The notes under the pieces were generated by a model. It searched no databases. It was not told the origin of the DNA and saw nothing but the letters and a program-made list of their open reading frames with translations. The translations under genes were made by a program, and so were the position numbers. From Nonomuraea rubra (GTDB taxonomy: Bacteria; Actinomycetota; Actinomycetes; Streptosporangiales; Streptosporangiaceae), in assembly GCF_014207985.1 (NCBI RefSeq), contig NZ_JACHMI010000001.1, positions 11,639,001 to 11,703,000 on the forward strand: DNA of 64,000 nucleotides, in the 5' to 3' direction. Positions 1 through 8,350 of the stretch are shown piece after piece. Position 1 is the stretch's first letter. Each line of letters starts with the position of its first letter.

Positions 1-1
1 C

Positions 2-229
2 TCGCCGCTGCTGCTGGCGATCTCGGCCGCGCTCGTCATGGGGTCGGCGGGCGCGTGGCTGCTGGCGGCGTACTTCGTGTCGCGGACCCTGCGGGTCCGG
101 CGCGAGCCGGCGGAGGAACTGCGCTGGATCGCGCGGATCAGCCGCGGCAAGGAGTGGGCGTTCTGCTCGCTCAGCGCCTACGTGGCCTGGCACCTGCTGC
201 ACTTCGTGACAGCACTGCTGCTGGGCTGA
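2..229 (+). CDS. C-terminal end of a membrane protein (cut by window edge)
   Basis: The reading frame is already open at base 2 and ends at 229, so about 75 C-terminal residues are visible. The visible part is hydrophobic at both ends (a helix around LLLAISAALVMG and another around WHLLHFVTALLLG), with a basic stretch between them. This fits a small integral membrane protein with a cytoplasmic loop. No family can be named from this fragment. The true start lies upstream of the window. Confidence 0.5.
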   Translation, partial: SPLLLAISAALVMGSAGAWLLAAYFVSRTLRVRREPAEELRWIARISRGKEWAFCSLSAYVAWHLLHFVTALLLG

Positions 230-252
230 AGGGCCGGCGGCGGGGTGTCACC

Positions 253-948
253 TCAGGAATGGGGCCGGGGTGAAGCCCCGCCGCCTCCGTCGAGGGCGGC
301 GCTCTCCAGGGAGTGGACGCGGATGCCCTCTCCGGTGTGCAGGAACTGGACGATCTCGGCCGCAGGCAGCCCGATGGTGCCGAAGTCGGCGTCCGCGTGG
401 GTGTCGCACCATTCGACCAGCTCCCGGGGGTTCGTCAGCGGAGCGGCGAAGTGCACGAGGCTGACGTACCAGAGGTCGCGGACGCGGCCGTGCTCCAGGT
501 CCCGCACGCGGCGCGACTCCAGCGCGTGGGCGAAGCGCTTGCGGAGCGTGTCCAGGGTGTCGTCCTGCGGGTGGGCGCCCACGAGGACGCCGCCCCGGTG
601 CGGGCTCACGCCGGCCAGGCGTACCTCCGCCGGGGGCAGGCCGTCCGCCGCCTCCGCCAGCGCGGCGCCGTACGCGCGGCGCAGCGGGTCGTCCTGGGGG
701 ATGTGCGTGCGGTACGGCTCCAGCGTCCTGAGCGTGACGTGCAGGGTCCGGCCGCCGTGCACCCAGTGGCCGGGGGCGCTCACGGTGGCGGCCAGCTCCG
801 TCATCCGGTCCACGATCTCGCCCTCGGGGCGCAGCACGGCCGCGGCTCCCCAGCGCGTGGCACCGTCCACCATGGGGAGGTCGTGGGTGGCCTCGCCGGC
901 CAGCAGGGCCGCGCGTCCCCTCGCCCGGAACTCCACGAAATCGGACAT
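253..948 (-). CDS. 2H phosphoesterase-like (LigT/2'-5' RNA ligase fold) protein
   Basis: A 231-residue protein with the layout of the 2H phosphoesterase superfamily, whose members act on 2'-5' or cyclic phosphodiesters through two HxT/S motifs. The first motif is clear (HVTL, residues 70-73). Where the second is expected, near residue 165, the sequence reads YVSL, so the second histidine appears to be tyrosine. Catalysis may therefore be reduced or lost. The start faces the neighbouring kinase-fold gene and the two starts are only 50 bp apart if the latter begins at 999. The fold call rests on motif pattern only. Confidence 0.6.
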   Translation of the reverse strand: MSDFVEFRARGRAALLAGEATHDLPMVDGATRWGAAAVLRPEGEIVDRMTELAATVSAPGHWVHGGRTLHVTLRTLEPYRTHIPQDDPLRRAYGAALAEAADGLPPAEVRLAGVSPHRGGVLVGAHPQDDTLDTLRKRFAHALESRRVRDLEHGRVRDLWYVSLVHFAAPLTNPRELVEWCDTHADADFGTIGLPAAEIVQFLHTGEGIRVHSLESAALDGGGGASPRPHS

Positions 949-998
949 CCGTGCAGTATGCCATGATCAGCGCCCGCCTCCCGCGTGATACTGGCGCG

Positions 999-1943
999 AT
1001 GGAGCTGGCGGAGTGGTGCGCGAGGTGGCTGGGGGCGGCGCCGGTCGGGGAGCTCTTCCGGGCGGGGCATCTCTCGGTGGTGCGGGGGCTGGAGCTGGCC
1101 GACGGGCGGCGGGTGGTGGTCAAGTGCCGGGTGGCGGACGAGGCCCGGGTCCGGGGGTGCGTGGGCGTGCAGCGGCACCTGGCCGGGGCGGGCTTCCCCT
1201 GCCCCGCCCCGCTCGCCGGCCCCGAGCTGCTCGCCTGCCCCGTCCCGCTCGCCGAACCCGAACTGCTCGGCGAGGAGGTCGTGACGGCCGAGGAGTACGT
1301 GTCCAGGGGTGAGCAGCTCGGCGGCAGCGGGGTGGACCGGGCGCGGCCGTTCGCGGAGGCGCTGGCCCGGCTGGTGGGGCTCGCTCCCTCTCCCGGCGCC
1401 GCCGGCCCGCTCTCGCCCGCGCCGCCGTGGGTGGGGTGGGAGCACGCCGGGGCCGGGGTGTGGCCGTGGCCCGACGACCTGGACGCCGACCTCAACGCCC
1501 ACCCTGGGCCCGGCTGGCTCGACGACCTGGGCCGGCGGGTGCGGGAGCGGCTGCTGGGCACGCGGCTGCCTGCCGTGGTGGGGCACGGGGACTTCGAGTC
1601 GCAGAACGTGTGGTGGCGCGGGGGCGAGCTGCTCGCCGTACATGACTGGGACAGCGTCGTGGCACTCCCGGAACCCGCCGTCGCGGGTGCGGCCGCCGCG
1701 GTGTTCACCGAGACGGGGCGGGCAGCCGAGCGGGCCACGGTGGAGGAGAGCGCGCGCTTCCTGGAGTGTTACGTGCGGGCGCGGGATGTGGGCTGGGGTC
1801 GCGAGGAGTGGGGGGTGGCGTGGGCGGCCGGGTTGTGGGTGCGGGCGTTCAACGCCAAGAAGGCCGTGGTGGCGGGCGCCGGACGCGAGCTGCTCGACCA
1901 GCTCGCCGCCCAAGCGGAGGCCCGGCTGCGGCTCATGGATTGA
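999..1943 (+). CDS. Aminoglycoside phosphotransferase (APH)-fold protein
   Basis: A protein of about 314 residues with the APH/choline-kinase fold. The catalytic loop is HGDFESQN near residue 196 and the metal-binding motif is HDWD near residue 215. Such proteins phosphorylate small hydroxylated molecules; the substrate cannot be told from sequence. GTG at 951 and ATG at 963 are in-frame alternatives, but they leave almost no room for the promoter of the divergent gene starting at 948, so the ATG at 999 is preferred. The stop lies 6 bp before the end of the convergent SET-domain gene. Confidence 0.75.
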   Translation: MELAEWCARWLGAAPVGELFRAGHLSVVRGLELADGRRVVVKCRVADEARVRGCVGVQRHLAGAGFPCPAPLAGPELLACPVPLAEPELLGEEVVTAEEYVSRGEQLGGSGVDRARPFAEALARLVGLAPSPGAAGPLSPAPPWVGWEHAGAGVWPWPDDLDADLNAHPGPGWLDDLGRRVRERLLGTRLPAVVGHGDFESQNVWWRGGELLAVHDWDSVVALPEPAVAGAAAAVFTETGRAAERATVEESARFLECYVRARDVGWGREEWGVAWAAGLWVRAFNAKKAVVAGAGRELLDQLAAQAEARLRLMD

Positions 1944-1949
1944 GCCGCG

Positions 1950-2465
1950 TCAGGGGCGCCGGATGAGCGCGAGGAGGGCGGGGACCCAGTGGTCGCCGTA
2001 GCGTTCGCGCAGGTCGGGGCGGCGCCAGTCGGTGCCGGTGACGCGGCCGCGGCAGAGCGGGGTGGCGCAGCGGCAGTCGAGCGCGAAGCCGGGGTCGGCG
2101 GTGCTGGTGGCGTAGTCGCTGGTGACCTCCTCGCCCGGCGAGAGGTCGCGGCGGGCCGCGAGGGTGTAGGGGCCGGTCCACCACAGGTTCGGGTCGCAGC
2201 TGTGGTTGGCCTTGCCGATCGGGCTGCCGGGAGGCAGGACCAGGTGGAGCTCGGCGCTCACGGTGATGGTGTCGACGTAGGGGACGGCGGGGTCGGCGAA
2301 CAGGGCCTGGAGCCGGTCCCAGGTGACCAGGCGCCCGCCCAGGCGGGAGACGGTGGTGCCCGCGGGGATGGCCGCCGTGGCGAACAGGCCCTGGCCCGCG
2401 ATCGGTGAGGGGCGGACCTCCAGGTCGGGATGGAGCCGGCACTCGGGCTCCGGATCTTCCGGCAT
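1950..2465 (-). CDS. SET domain protein (putative protein-lysine methyltransferase)
   Basis: A 171-residue single-domain SET protein. It shows the GQGLFA entry motif (about 24-29), the knot motif NHSCDPN (87-93), GEE (111-113), the DYA motif (117-119) and a short cysteine-rich post-SET tail (CRC at 131-133, C138). In this family these bind S-adenosylmethionine and the acceptor lysine. The bacterial target is unknown. It sits 4 bp downstream of the membrane protein gene on the same strand, so the two are probably co-transcribed. Confidence 0.85.
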   Translation of the reverse strand: MPEDPEPECRLHPDLEVRPSPIAGQGLFATAAIPAGTTVSRLGGRLVTWDRLQALFADPAVPYVDTITVSAELHLVLPPGSPIGKANHSCDPNLWWTGPYTLAARRDLSPGEEVTSDYATSTADPGFALDCRCATPLCRGRVTGTDWRRPDLRERYGDHWVPALLALIRRP

Positions 2466-2469
2466 GCGA

Positions 2470-3663
2470 TCAATCCTGCCTCGGGAAGGCGGAGGTGTGC
2501 GGGCCGCTGTCGGGGTCGAACTCGTGGCGGATCCGCGCGCAGTCCTCCAGCAGCGCCCCCTGCAGCGAGCGCAGCTCCGTGTTCCGGGTCTGGTGGAACG
2601 CCATGACCAGCCGCTGCTGCTGGTGCGCGCCGTCGTCGAGCGCGGCGCACAGGTCTTCGAGGTCCTCGCGCCGCCCGCGGCCGACCTGCAGCATGCCGAA
2701 GTCCCTGAACACGCGTGACAGCGCCGCCAGCTCGTCCGCCAGGGGCTCGGGCAGGTCCGCGCCGCGCTCGCCCGGCAGCCCGCGTACGCCGGCGATGAGG
2801 TCCACCAGGCCCCTGGCGATGCCCCTGAGCTGGTGGCAGGCGTGGTCGAGTGCGGTGGCGGCCTCGGCCACCTGGCGCAGGCGGCGGTCGTAGCGGCGGC
2901 GGCGCAGCGACAGCCGTACGGACTCGGCCGCCTGCTCCGCGGCCTCCTCGGTGTCCTCCAGGCGCGTCGACAGGCCGCGGGCCCGCTCCAGCCAGTCGCC
3001 CGCCATGTCCCTGTCCCAGTCGCCCCGCAGGCCGCGCGACATGTCCTCGGCCAGGTCGGCCAGCTCGGCGGACAGGCCGCACAGCTCCTTGCCGGCCTTG
3101 TCCACGTAGCGGGGCGGCAGGACCAGGAGGTTCGCCGCGATGCCGATCGCGGCGCCGAGGAGCACGTCCGCGAGGCGGGCGAAGCCGTACGTGCTGCCGA
3201 GCGCGAACACCAGCAGCGCCGTGATGGGGATCTGCACGTTCTGGGCGGGCAGGTTCAGCAGGCGCGTCAGGACCAGGCCCGCCACCACCAGCACGGCCAG
3301 CGTCACCACGTTGGCTCCGATCAGCCAGATCAGCACCGTCGCCGCGCCCACGCCGGCGACCACGGCCAGGATCTGCTGGCCGCCGCGGACGAGCGTGCTG
3401 TACGCGGTCGCGGAGACCGTCAGCAGGACACCGATGGGCACCAGCACCGGCAGGTCCACCTTGAGCACGTACGCGGCCAGCCACCAGGCCAGCGCGCACG
3501 CCGCCGTCACCTTGACCGTCTGGGCCAGCGCCTCGCGCTCCATGCGCAGCCAGCGCCCGAACCCCATGCTCCGCACGCGCGAGAGCGCCGCCGCCCCGCC
3601 CGACACGATGCGTTCGAGCGGGGAGCCGGCCACTTCGCGCCCGCGCCCCGTTTCGGTCTCCAT
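2470..3663 (-). CDS. FUSC/aromatic-acid exporter-like membrane protein
   Basis: A protein of about 397 residues. The N-terminal half has five or six closely packed hydrophobic helices, including WWLAAYVLKVDLPVLVPIG and LLGAAIGIAANLLVL. The C-terminal half is a long charged helical region rich in Arg, Glu and Leu. This is the arrangement of FUSC/DUF939 (ArAE) proteins, which form half-channels for aromatic acids or other anions. An upstream in-frame start at 3753 would overlap the start of the divergent hydrolase, so ATG 3663 is preferred. The transported substrate is unknown. Confidence 0.7.
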   Translation of the reverse strand: METETGRGREVAGSPLERIVSGGAAALSRVRSMGFGRWLRMEREALAQTVKVTAACALAWWLAAYVLKVDLPVLVPIGVLLTVSATAYSTLVRGGQQILAVVAGVGAATVLIWLIGANVVTLAVLVVAGLVLTRLLNLPAQNVQIPITALLVFALGSTYGFARLADVLLGAAIGIAANLLVLPPRYVDKAGKELCGLSAELADLAEDMSRGLRGDWDRDMAGDWLERARGLSTRLEDTEEAAEQAAESVRLSLRRRRYDRRLRQVAEAATALDHACHQLRGIARGLVDLIAGVRGLPGERGADLPEPLADELAALSRVFRDFGMLQVGRGRREDLEDLCAALDDGAHQQQRLVMAFHQTRNTELRSLQGALLEDCARIRHEFDPDSGPHTSAFPRQD

Positions 3664-3751
3664 GTCCAGGACCTCTTCCCAGCGAAGTCGCTGATAGAGC
3701 CCCCTTCGATCGGGTAGCGGCAGGGTCGCGGCAGCTGAGGAGGGGTGGCAC

Positions 3752-4360
3752 ATGTCCGGCGATCTGATCGTTCCTGACGCCGCTCAGGGCGTGGTGGTCT
3801 TCGTGCACGGCAGCGGCAGCAGCCGGCACAGCCCGCGCAACCGCTACGTGGCGGCCGCGCTCAACGAGGCGGGCCTGGGCACGCTGCTGTTCGACCTGCT
3901 GACGCCCGAGGAGGAGGCCGACAGGGCGAACGTGTTCGACATCGCGCTGCTGGCCGAACGGCTGCTGGAACGCACCGCCTGGGTGCGCGAGCAACCGGAG
4001 GCCAAGGGCCTGCCGATCGGGTACTTCGGCGCCAGCACCGGCGCGGCGGCGGCCCTGTGGGCGGCGGCGGAACCGGGTAACGCGGTCGCCGCGGTCGTCT
4101 CGCGCGGCGGCCGTCCCGACCTGGCCGGGGACCGGCTGGCCGAGGTACGCGCGCCGACCCTGCTCATCGTGGGCGGGCGCGACCCGGTGGTGGTGGAGCT
4201 GAACGAGGAGGCGCGGGGGCGCCTGCGCGCGGAGAGCCTGATCACGGTCGTGCCGGGGGCGACGCACCTGTTCGAGGAGCCCGGCGCGCTGGAGGCCGTG
4301 GCCGGGCATGCCCGAGACTGGTTCACCACGCACTTCTCCGGACCCCGGGAGCCGATGTGA
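3752..4360 (+). CDS. Alpha/beta hydrolase (dienelactone hydrolase-like)
   Basis: A 202-residue alpha/beta hydrolase. The oxyanion region is FVHGSGSS (about 17-24) and the nucleophile elbow GASTG (93-97) gives Ser95. An Asp in GGRDP and a His in GATHLFE complete a plausible catalytic triad. There is no signal peptide, so it is cytoplasmic. The stop overlaps the GTG start of the next gene (ATGTGA), so the two are translationally coupled. The substrate is not evident. Confidence 0.8.
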   Translation: MSGDLIVPDAAQGVVVFVHGSGSSRHSPRNRYVAAALNEAGLGTLLFDLLTPEEEADRANVFDIALLAERLLERTAWVREQPEAKGLPIGYFGASTGAAAALWAAAEPGNAVAAVVSRGGRPDLAGDRLAEVRAPTLLIVGGRDPVVVELNEEARGRLRAESLITVVPGATHLFEEPGALEAVAGHARDWFTTHFSGPREPM

Positions 4361-4719
4361 GACTGTCCGCCACCGTTCTGGAGTCGCCCGACGCGAACGC
4401 GCTGGCCGCCTTCTACCTGGCCCTGCTCGGCTGGCAGGTGAGGGAGGAGGAGCCCGGCTGGGTGATGCTCGCGCCGCCCGGCGGCGGGGCCGGGCTGTCG
4501 TTCTCGACCGACCCCCAGTACGTACGGCCGACCTGGCCGGCCAGGCCCGGCGCCCAGCAGATGATGGCGCATCTGGACATCGAGGTGGACGACCTCGACG
4601 AGACCAGCGCCAGGGCGGTCGAGCTGGGCGCGACGGTCGCCGGCTTCCAGCCCCAGCAGCACGTACGCGTGCACTTCGACCCGGACGGTCACCCCTTCTG
4701 CCTCTTCGTGAACACGTAG
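4357..4719 (+). CDS. VOC-family (glyoxalase/bleomycin-resistance fold) protein
   Basis: A 120-residue protein of the vicinal oxygen chelate superfamily. It begins with the usual ESPDANALAAFYLALLGW strand-helix and ends with DPDGHPFCLF, where D/H and the late residues form the metal or substrate site. The length is right for one VOC monomer (two beta-alpha-beta modules). The GTG start overlaps the hydrolase stop by four bases. Substrate unknown. Confidence 0.85.
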   Translation: MRLSATVLESPDANALAAFYLALLGWQVREEEPGWVMLAPPGGGAGLSFSTDPQYVRPTWPARPGAQQMMAHLDIEVDDLDETSARAVELGATVAGFQPQQHVRVHFDPDGHPFCLFVNT

Positions 4720-4807
4720 CGGTGCTGATCCATCACGTTGAAGTCACGCACGGTTTGTGCGAACGTCAGGTGCGGATGACATCCCGACTCGACGGCGGTT
4801 TGCGGAC

Positions 4808-5446
4808 GTGCCACTTCTGGAGATCAACGGTCTCACCTGGGAGACGCACGGGCTCCGGCGCCGCCTGTCGCCCGACCCGCTGACCCTCGACCCCGGCCAG
4901 ACCGCCGTGGTGGTGGCCGGGGGGCACGCGGAGGCCGACGCGTTCACCGACCTGCTGCTCGGCCTGGAGATGCCCGTCGGCGGCCCGATCCGCCTCGGCG
5001 GCCAGGAGATCACCATGCGGCTGCCGGCGGAGCGCGAGATCGGGCTGGTCCCGGCGGGCGCGGGGCTGCTGCCGCACCTGACCGTCGAGCGGAACCTGGC
5101 GCTGGCCGCGCGTGACGACCTGGCGCCGTCGTTCGTGCAGGGCCGGATCGCGTTCATGGCCAGGCGGATGGACATCCAGGGCTTCCTGCGTTCGAGGCCG
5201 CACGAGCTGGCCCACGACGAGCGGCTGAGCGTCGCGCTGGCGCGGGTCCTGTGCCGGCCGCTGCCCGTGAAGGTGGTGGTGATCGAGGACCGGACGGGCT
5301 GCGGGCCGTGCCACGGGGCCGTGAGCGGGGCGCTGGGCGCCGATCCCGGGCTGGCCGTGCTCGTCGTCACCGACGACGGCACCAGGGTGGCCAGCCTCGC
5401 CTCCCCCTCGTGCATCTGGGAGATCGCCGATGCCGATCAGCCGTAG
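4808..5446 (+). CDS. Catalytically dead ABC-ATPase-like protein
   Basis: About 212 residues that align by eye with an ABC transporter ATP-binding subunit along their whole length, yet every catalytic motif is changed. The Walker A slot reads AGGHAEADA, without the GxxGxGK[ST] lysine. The Q-loop reads GLVPAGAGLLPHLTV with Ala for Gln. The signature LSGGQ reads LAHDE. Walker B ends in IED rather than DE, and the H-loop position reads VTDD. The surrounding scaffold (LTLDPGQ, LLPHLTVERNLAL, VALARVLCRP) is well kept, so this looks like a maintained pseudo-ATPase rather than decay. GTG 4808 is the likely start (VPLLEINGL); an in-frame GTG at 4757 would add 17 unlike residues. It overlaps the next gene by 17 bp. 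Confidence 0.75.
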   Translation: MPLLEINGLTWETHGLRRRLSPDPLTLDPGQTAVVVAGGHAEADAFTDLLLGLEMPVGGPIRLGGQEITMRLPAEREIGLVPAGAGLLPHLTVERNLALAARDDLAPSFVQGRIAFMARRMDIQGFLRSRPHELAHDERLSVALARVLCRPLPVKVVVIEDRTGCGPCHGAVSGALGADPGLAVLVVTDDGTRVASLASPSCIWEIADADQP

Positions 5447-6653
5447 GGTGTTGCTGGCCGCCGTTCCCGCCGTGCTGGTGGCGGGCTGTGCCGGGCAGCC
5501 GCCGTTGCGGGTGGCGGTGGTCTGGAGCGGCGAGGAGTTACGCCGCTTCCTGCGTGTGGTGGACGCGTACGTCGCGGCCTTCCGGCGGCCCGTCAGCGTC
5601 TACTCGGCGGGCGACAACATCAGCGCGCTGCTGCGCGGCCCCGCCGAGGACGTCATCCCCGACGTGGCCGTCATCCCGCGCCTCGGGCTGCTCTTCGACC
5701 CCGTGGTACGGCCCCGCATCAGGCCCAGGACCGGCGGGCACGCGCAGCCGGAGTTCTGGCGGCGGCTGGTCACGCCTCGTGGGAGCGGGGAGGAGCTCGG
5801 CGCCTGGTTCAAGATCGCGAACAAGTCGCTGGTGTGGCAGCGTACGGGCGAGCAGTGGGCGCCGGCGAGCCTGACCTCCTGGCAGCCCCGCCCCGGCTCG
5901 CTGGCGATCGGCGCGGCCGACGGGTGGGTGCTCAGCGACTGGTTTGAGAACGTGCTGCTCGCCTACGCCCCCGAGGTGTACGACGGCCTCTTCCCGCCGG
6001 CGGAGCGGGGCAACCAGGCGTGGTGGGGCGTGGCCCAGGTCACCGAGGCGCTCACGCTGCTCGCCACGATCTGGCGCGAGGCGTTCACCCACGACCAGGG
6101 CCGGCGGGCGCTGACCATGCAGTTCCACGACTCGATCCTCGACGTGTTCAGCTACCGCACCGCCGACGTGGTGGCCGCGCCCGACTTCGCGCTGCCCGTC
6201 ATCGAGCTCTACGGCGGCCGGGACGTGGCCCGCCACTTCCCCTTCCCGCGGCACGGGGACAAACCGCCCCCGCTGGTGGTGGGGGGCGACGTGGCCGTGG
6301 CGATGCGCGGCGGCGGGCAGGACGCGCTCGACTTCGTGAACTGGCTGACCAGGCCGCGCGCCGCCGGCGAGCGTGACGCGCTGACCGACTGGGTGGACGA
6401 GGGCGGCTTCCTGACCCCGTACAGGGCGCCGTCGCACCCCCTGCTGCGCGCGCCCGCGCAGGCGCTGAGCAGGGCGGAGAACCGCCACTACGACCTGTCC
6501 GACCGGCTCATCGGCAGGTTGGAAGGCGGCGACGGGCGCGGGTTGTGGCGGGTGCTCACCGAGCTGTTCACCGACGTCACCGCGGGCACGGTCGCGCCCG
6601 CCACGGCGGCCGCGGCCGCCCGCGAGAAGATCGTGGAGGGCGCCGCCCGATGA
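5430..6653 (+). CDS. Solute-binding lipoprotein of an ABC-like system
   Basis: A 407-residue protein with a lipoprotein signal: two arginines, a hydrophobic stretch and the lipobox LVAGC (Cys20). The body has the general look of type-1 ABC extracellular solute-binding proteins of the carbohydrate type, with ALLRGPAEDVIPDVAVIPRL in the early hinge region and LPVIELYGGRD later. It should be anchored outside the membrane and deliver or sense a ligand for the adjacent permease. It overlaps the pseudo-ATPase gene by 17 bp upstream and the permease gene by ATGA downstream. The ligand is unknown. Confidence 0.75.
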   Translation: MPISRRVLLAAVPAVLVAGCAGQPPLRVAVVWSGEELRRFLRVVDAYVAAFRRPVSVYSAGDNISALLRGPAEDVIPDVAVIPRLGLLFDPVVRPRIRPRTGGHAQPEFWRRLVTPRGSGEELGAWFKIANKSLVWQRTGEQWAPASLTSWQPRPGSLAIGAADGWVLSDWFENVLLAYAPEVYDGLFPPAERGNQAWWGVAQVTEALTLLATIWREAFTHDQGRRALTMQFHDSILDVFSYRTADVVAAPDFALPVIELYGGRDVARHFPFPRHGDKPPPLVVGGDVAVAMRGGGQDALDFVNWLTRPRAAGERDALTDWVDEGGFLTPYRAPSHPLLRAPAQALSRAENRHYDLSDRLIGRLEGGDGRGLWRVLTELFTDVTAGTVAPATAAAAAREKIVEGAAR

Positions 6654-8350
6654 GCGAGCAGAACGCCTTCCTGTTCGAGGTGGCCCCGCACCACGACGCC
6701 AGGGTGCCGGTGGCCGGTCAGGGGCTCAGCCGCTGGCGGGCCGCCCTCTACCTGCTGCTGGCGGTGCTGCTGTCGGCGGGCGTGATCCTGGCCCCGCTCC
6801 TGGTGACCGTGCTCATCAGCTTCTCCAGGCCCGGCGCCTGGTCCGACGTGCTGAGCGACGGCCAGGCCTGGCAGGCGGTCGGCAACACGCTGATCTGGTG
6901 GGTGCTGGTCGTGGTCGTGTGCGCGGTGGGCCTCGGCCTGGCCTGGCTGGTCAGGAACGCCGGCCCCGCGCTCGGCCTGGTCATGCGGGTCATCCTGGTG
7001 CTGCCCGCCGTGGTCTCCCCGCTCACCACGGGAGCGATCTTCCGGCTGCTGTTCGACACCAGCCGCGAGCGCGGCATGGCCGCCGCCCTGCTGGGCAGGG
7101 ACACGGCCTTCCTCGGGCCCGGCTGGATCTGGCTGGTGCTCGGGCTGGCCTTCGTCTGGCAGTACGCCGGCGTCGCGTTCCTGGTCTTCCACGAGGCGCT
7201 GAACCGGCTGCCGTCGAACCTGCTGCGCATGGCCAGGGCGTTCGGCGTCGGGCGGCAGCGGCGGCTCTGGTCCGTGGTGCTGCCCGCGCTGGCCGGGCCG
7301 GCCGCGCTGGCGTACCTGTTCGCGCTGGTGGCGGCGGCCCGCGTGTTCGACCTGGTGCTGATGGGGGTGCCGGGGGCGACGCAGGCGCTGGTGGAGGGCG
7401 GCGGGCTGTACTGGTGGCGGCACAACGACGATCTGGGCGACGCCGGGGCCGCCGCGCTGGCCGTGCTGATGTCCCTGCTGGTGGCGGGGCTGGCCTCGCT
7501 GGCGCTGCTCGGCCTGCGGGGGCGGGTGAGCTGGGCGGATCCGGCTCCCGTGGCGCCGCCCCCGGCTGGCCGGGGCCGGCGGTTGTGGCCGCTCGGCGGC
7601 GCGGTGGCGGTGCTGTGGCTGCTGCCGTTCGCGGCGCTGCTGTTCACGTCCCTGCGCGAGCCGGTCGCCGCCGCGCGGACCGGGTGGTGGAACGGCGAGC
7701 CGTGGACGCTCGGCTCGTACGCGGAGGCGCTGTCCGACAGCGCGTTCACCGGGGCGCTGGGCACCACGTTCCTCCGGGCCGTCGCGGTGGTGTGCGTGGT
7801 GCTGCTGGCCTCGGTGCCGGCCGCGTACGTGCTGGCCCACGAGCACCTGCTGCCCCGGCGCGCCTGGCGGCCCGTCCTGCTGGTGTCGGTGGCCCTGGCG
7901 GCGCTGCCGCCGCAGGCGTTCGCCGTGCCGCTGCAGCGCTGGCTGAGCCCGGTCGGCACCCCGCTCGCGCTGATCATCGTGCACGCGGCGCTGGTGATGC
8001 CGCTGGCGGTGCTGGTGCTGCACAACGCGTTCGTCCGGGTGCCCGCCCCCATGCTCGCGCGGGACCGGTGGGAGCTGTTCCACGTGGTACGCGAGGCGCG
8101 CCCGGCCGTGGTGCTGGCCGGGGTGCTGGCGTTCGTCCTGGTCTGGAACGACGCGGTCGTCGGGCTGCTGCTCAACTGGCCGTCCGGCGACCACCTGCCG
8201 CTGATCCTGCTGGAGCAGGCCCGCCACTTCATGAGCGCGGCGAGCCCGCTGGCGGCGCAGGCGGTGATCGCCACAGCGGTGCCCGTGCTGGTGGTGGCCG
8301 TGACCGCGCGCCGGCTCTACAGAGGGCTGACCCGGGGGGTGCGCCGGTGA
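6650..8350 (+). CDS. Fused double-domain ABC transporter permease
   Basis: A 566-residue protein with about 12 hydrophobic helices, made of two MetI-like (binding-protein-dependent transport inner membrane component) domains in tandem. The split is near residue 300, around a Pro/Arg-rich linker. The first domain keeps a good EAA coupling loop (EALNRLPSNLLRMARAFG ... VVLP). In the second domain the matching loop (FVRVPAPMLARDRWELFHVV) has lost the conserved glycine. EAA loops normally dock the ATPase, so partial loss fits with the partner ATPase being dead. The ATG overlaps the lipoprotein stop (ATGA), and the end overlaps the next GTG (GTGA). Confidence 0.8.
   Translation: MSEQNAFLFEVAPHHDARVPVAGQGLSRWRAALYLLLAVLLSAGVILAPLLVTVLISFSRPGAWSDVLSDGQAWQAVGNTLIWWVLVVVVCAVGLGLAWLVRNAGPALGLVMRVILVLPAVVSPLTTGAIFRLLFDTSRERGMAAALLGRDTAFLGPGWIWLVLGLAFVWQYAGVAFLVFHEALNRLPSNLLRMARAFGVGRQRRLWSVVLPALAGPAALAYLFALVAAARVFDLVLMGVPGATQALVEGGGLYWWRHNDDLGDAGAAALAVLMSLLVAGLASLALLGLRGRVSWADPAPVAPPPAGRGRRLWPLGGAVAVLWLLPFAALLFTSLREPVAAARTGWWNGEPWTLGSYAEALSDSAFTGALGTTFLRAVAVVCVVLLASVPAAYVLAHEHLLPRRAWRPVLLVSVALAALPPQAFAVPLQRWLSPVGTPLALIIVHAALVMPLAVLVLHNAFVRVPAPMLARDRWELFHVVREARPAVVLAGVLAFVLVWNDAVVGLLLNWPSGDHLPLILLEQARHFMSAASPLAAQAVIATAVPVLVVAVTARRLYRGLTRGVRR

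Noticed and set aside
4747..4761. CGCAC/GTGCG inverted repeat before the pseudo-ATPase operon
   Set aside because: Five-base arms are common by chance in GC-rich DNA, and no promoter boxes line up with it.
6898..8346. Upstream extension of the NB-ARC/TPR frame through the permease gene
   Set aside because: The open frame continues upstream in a low-complexity Arg/Gly/Ala sequence; the GTG overlapping the permease stop is the sensible start.
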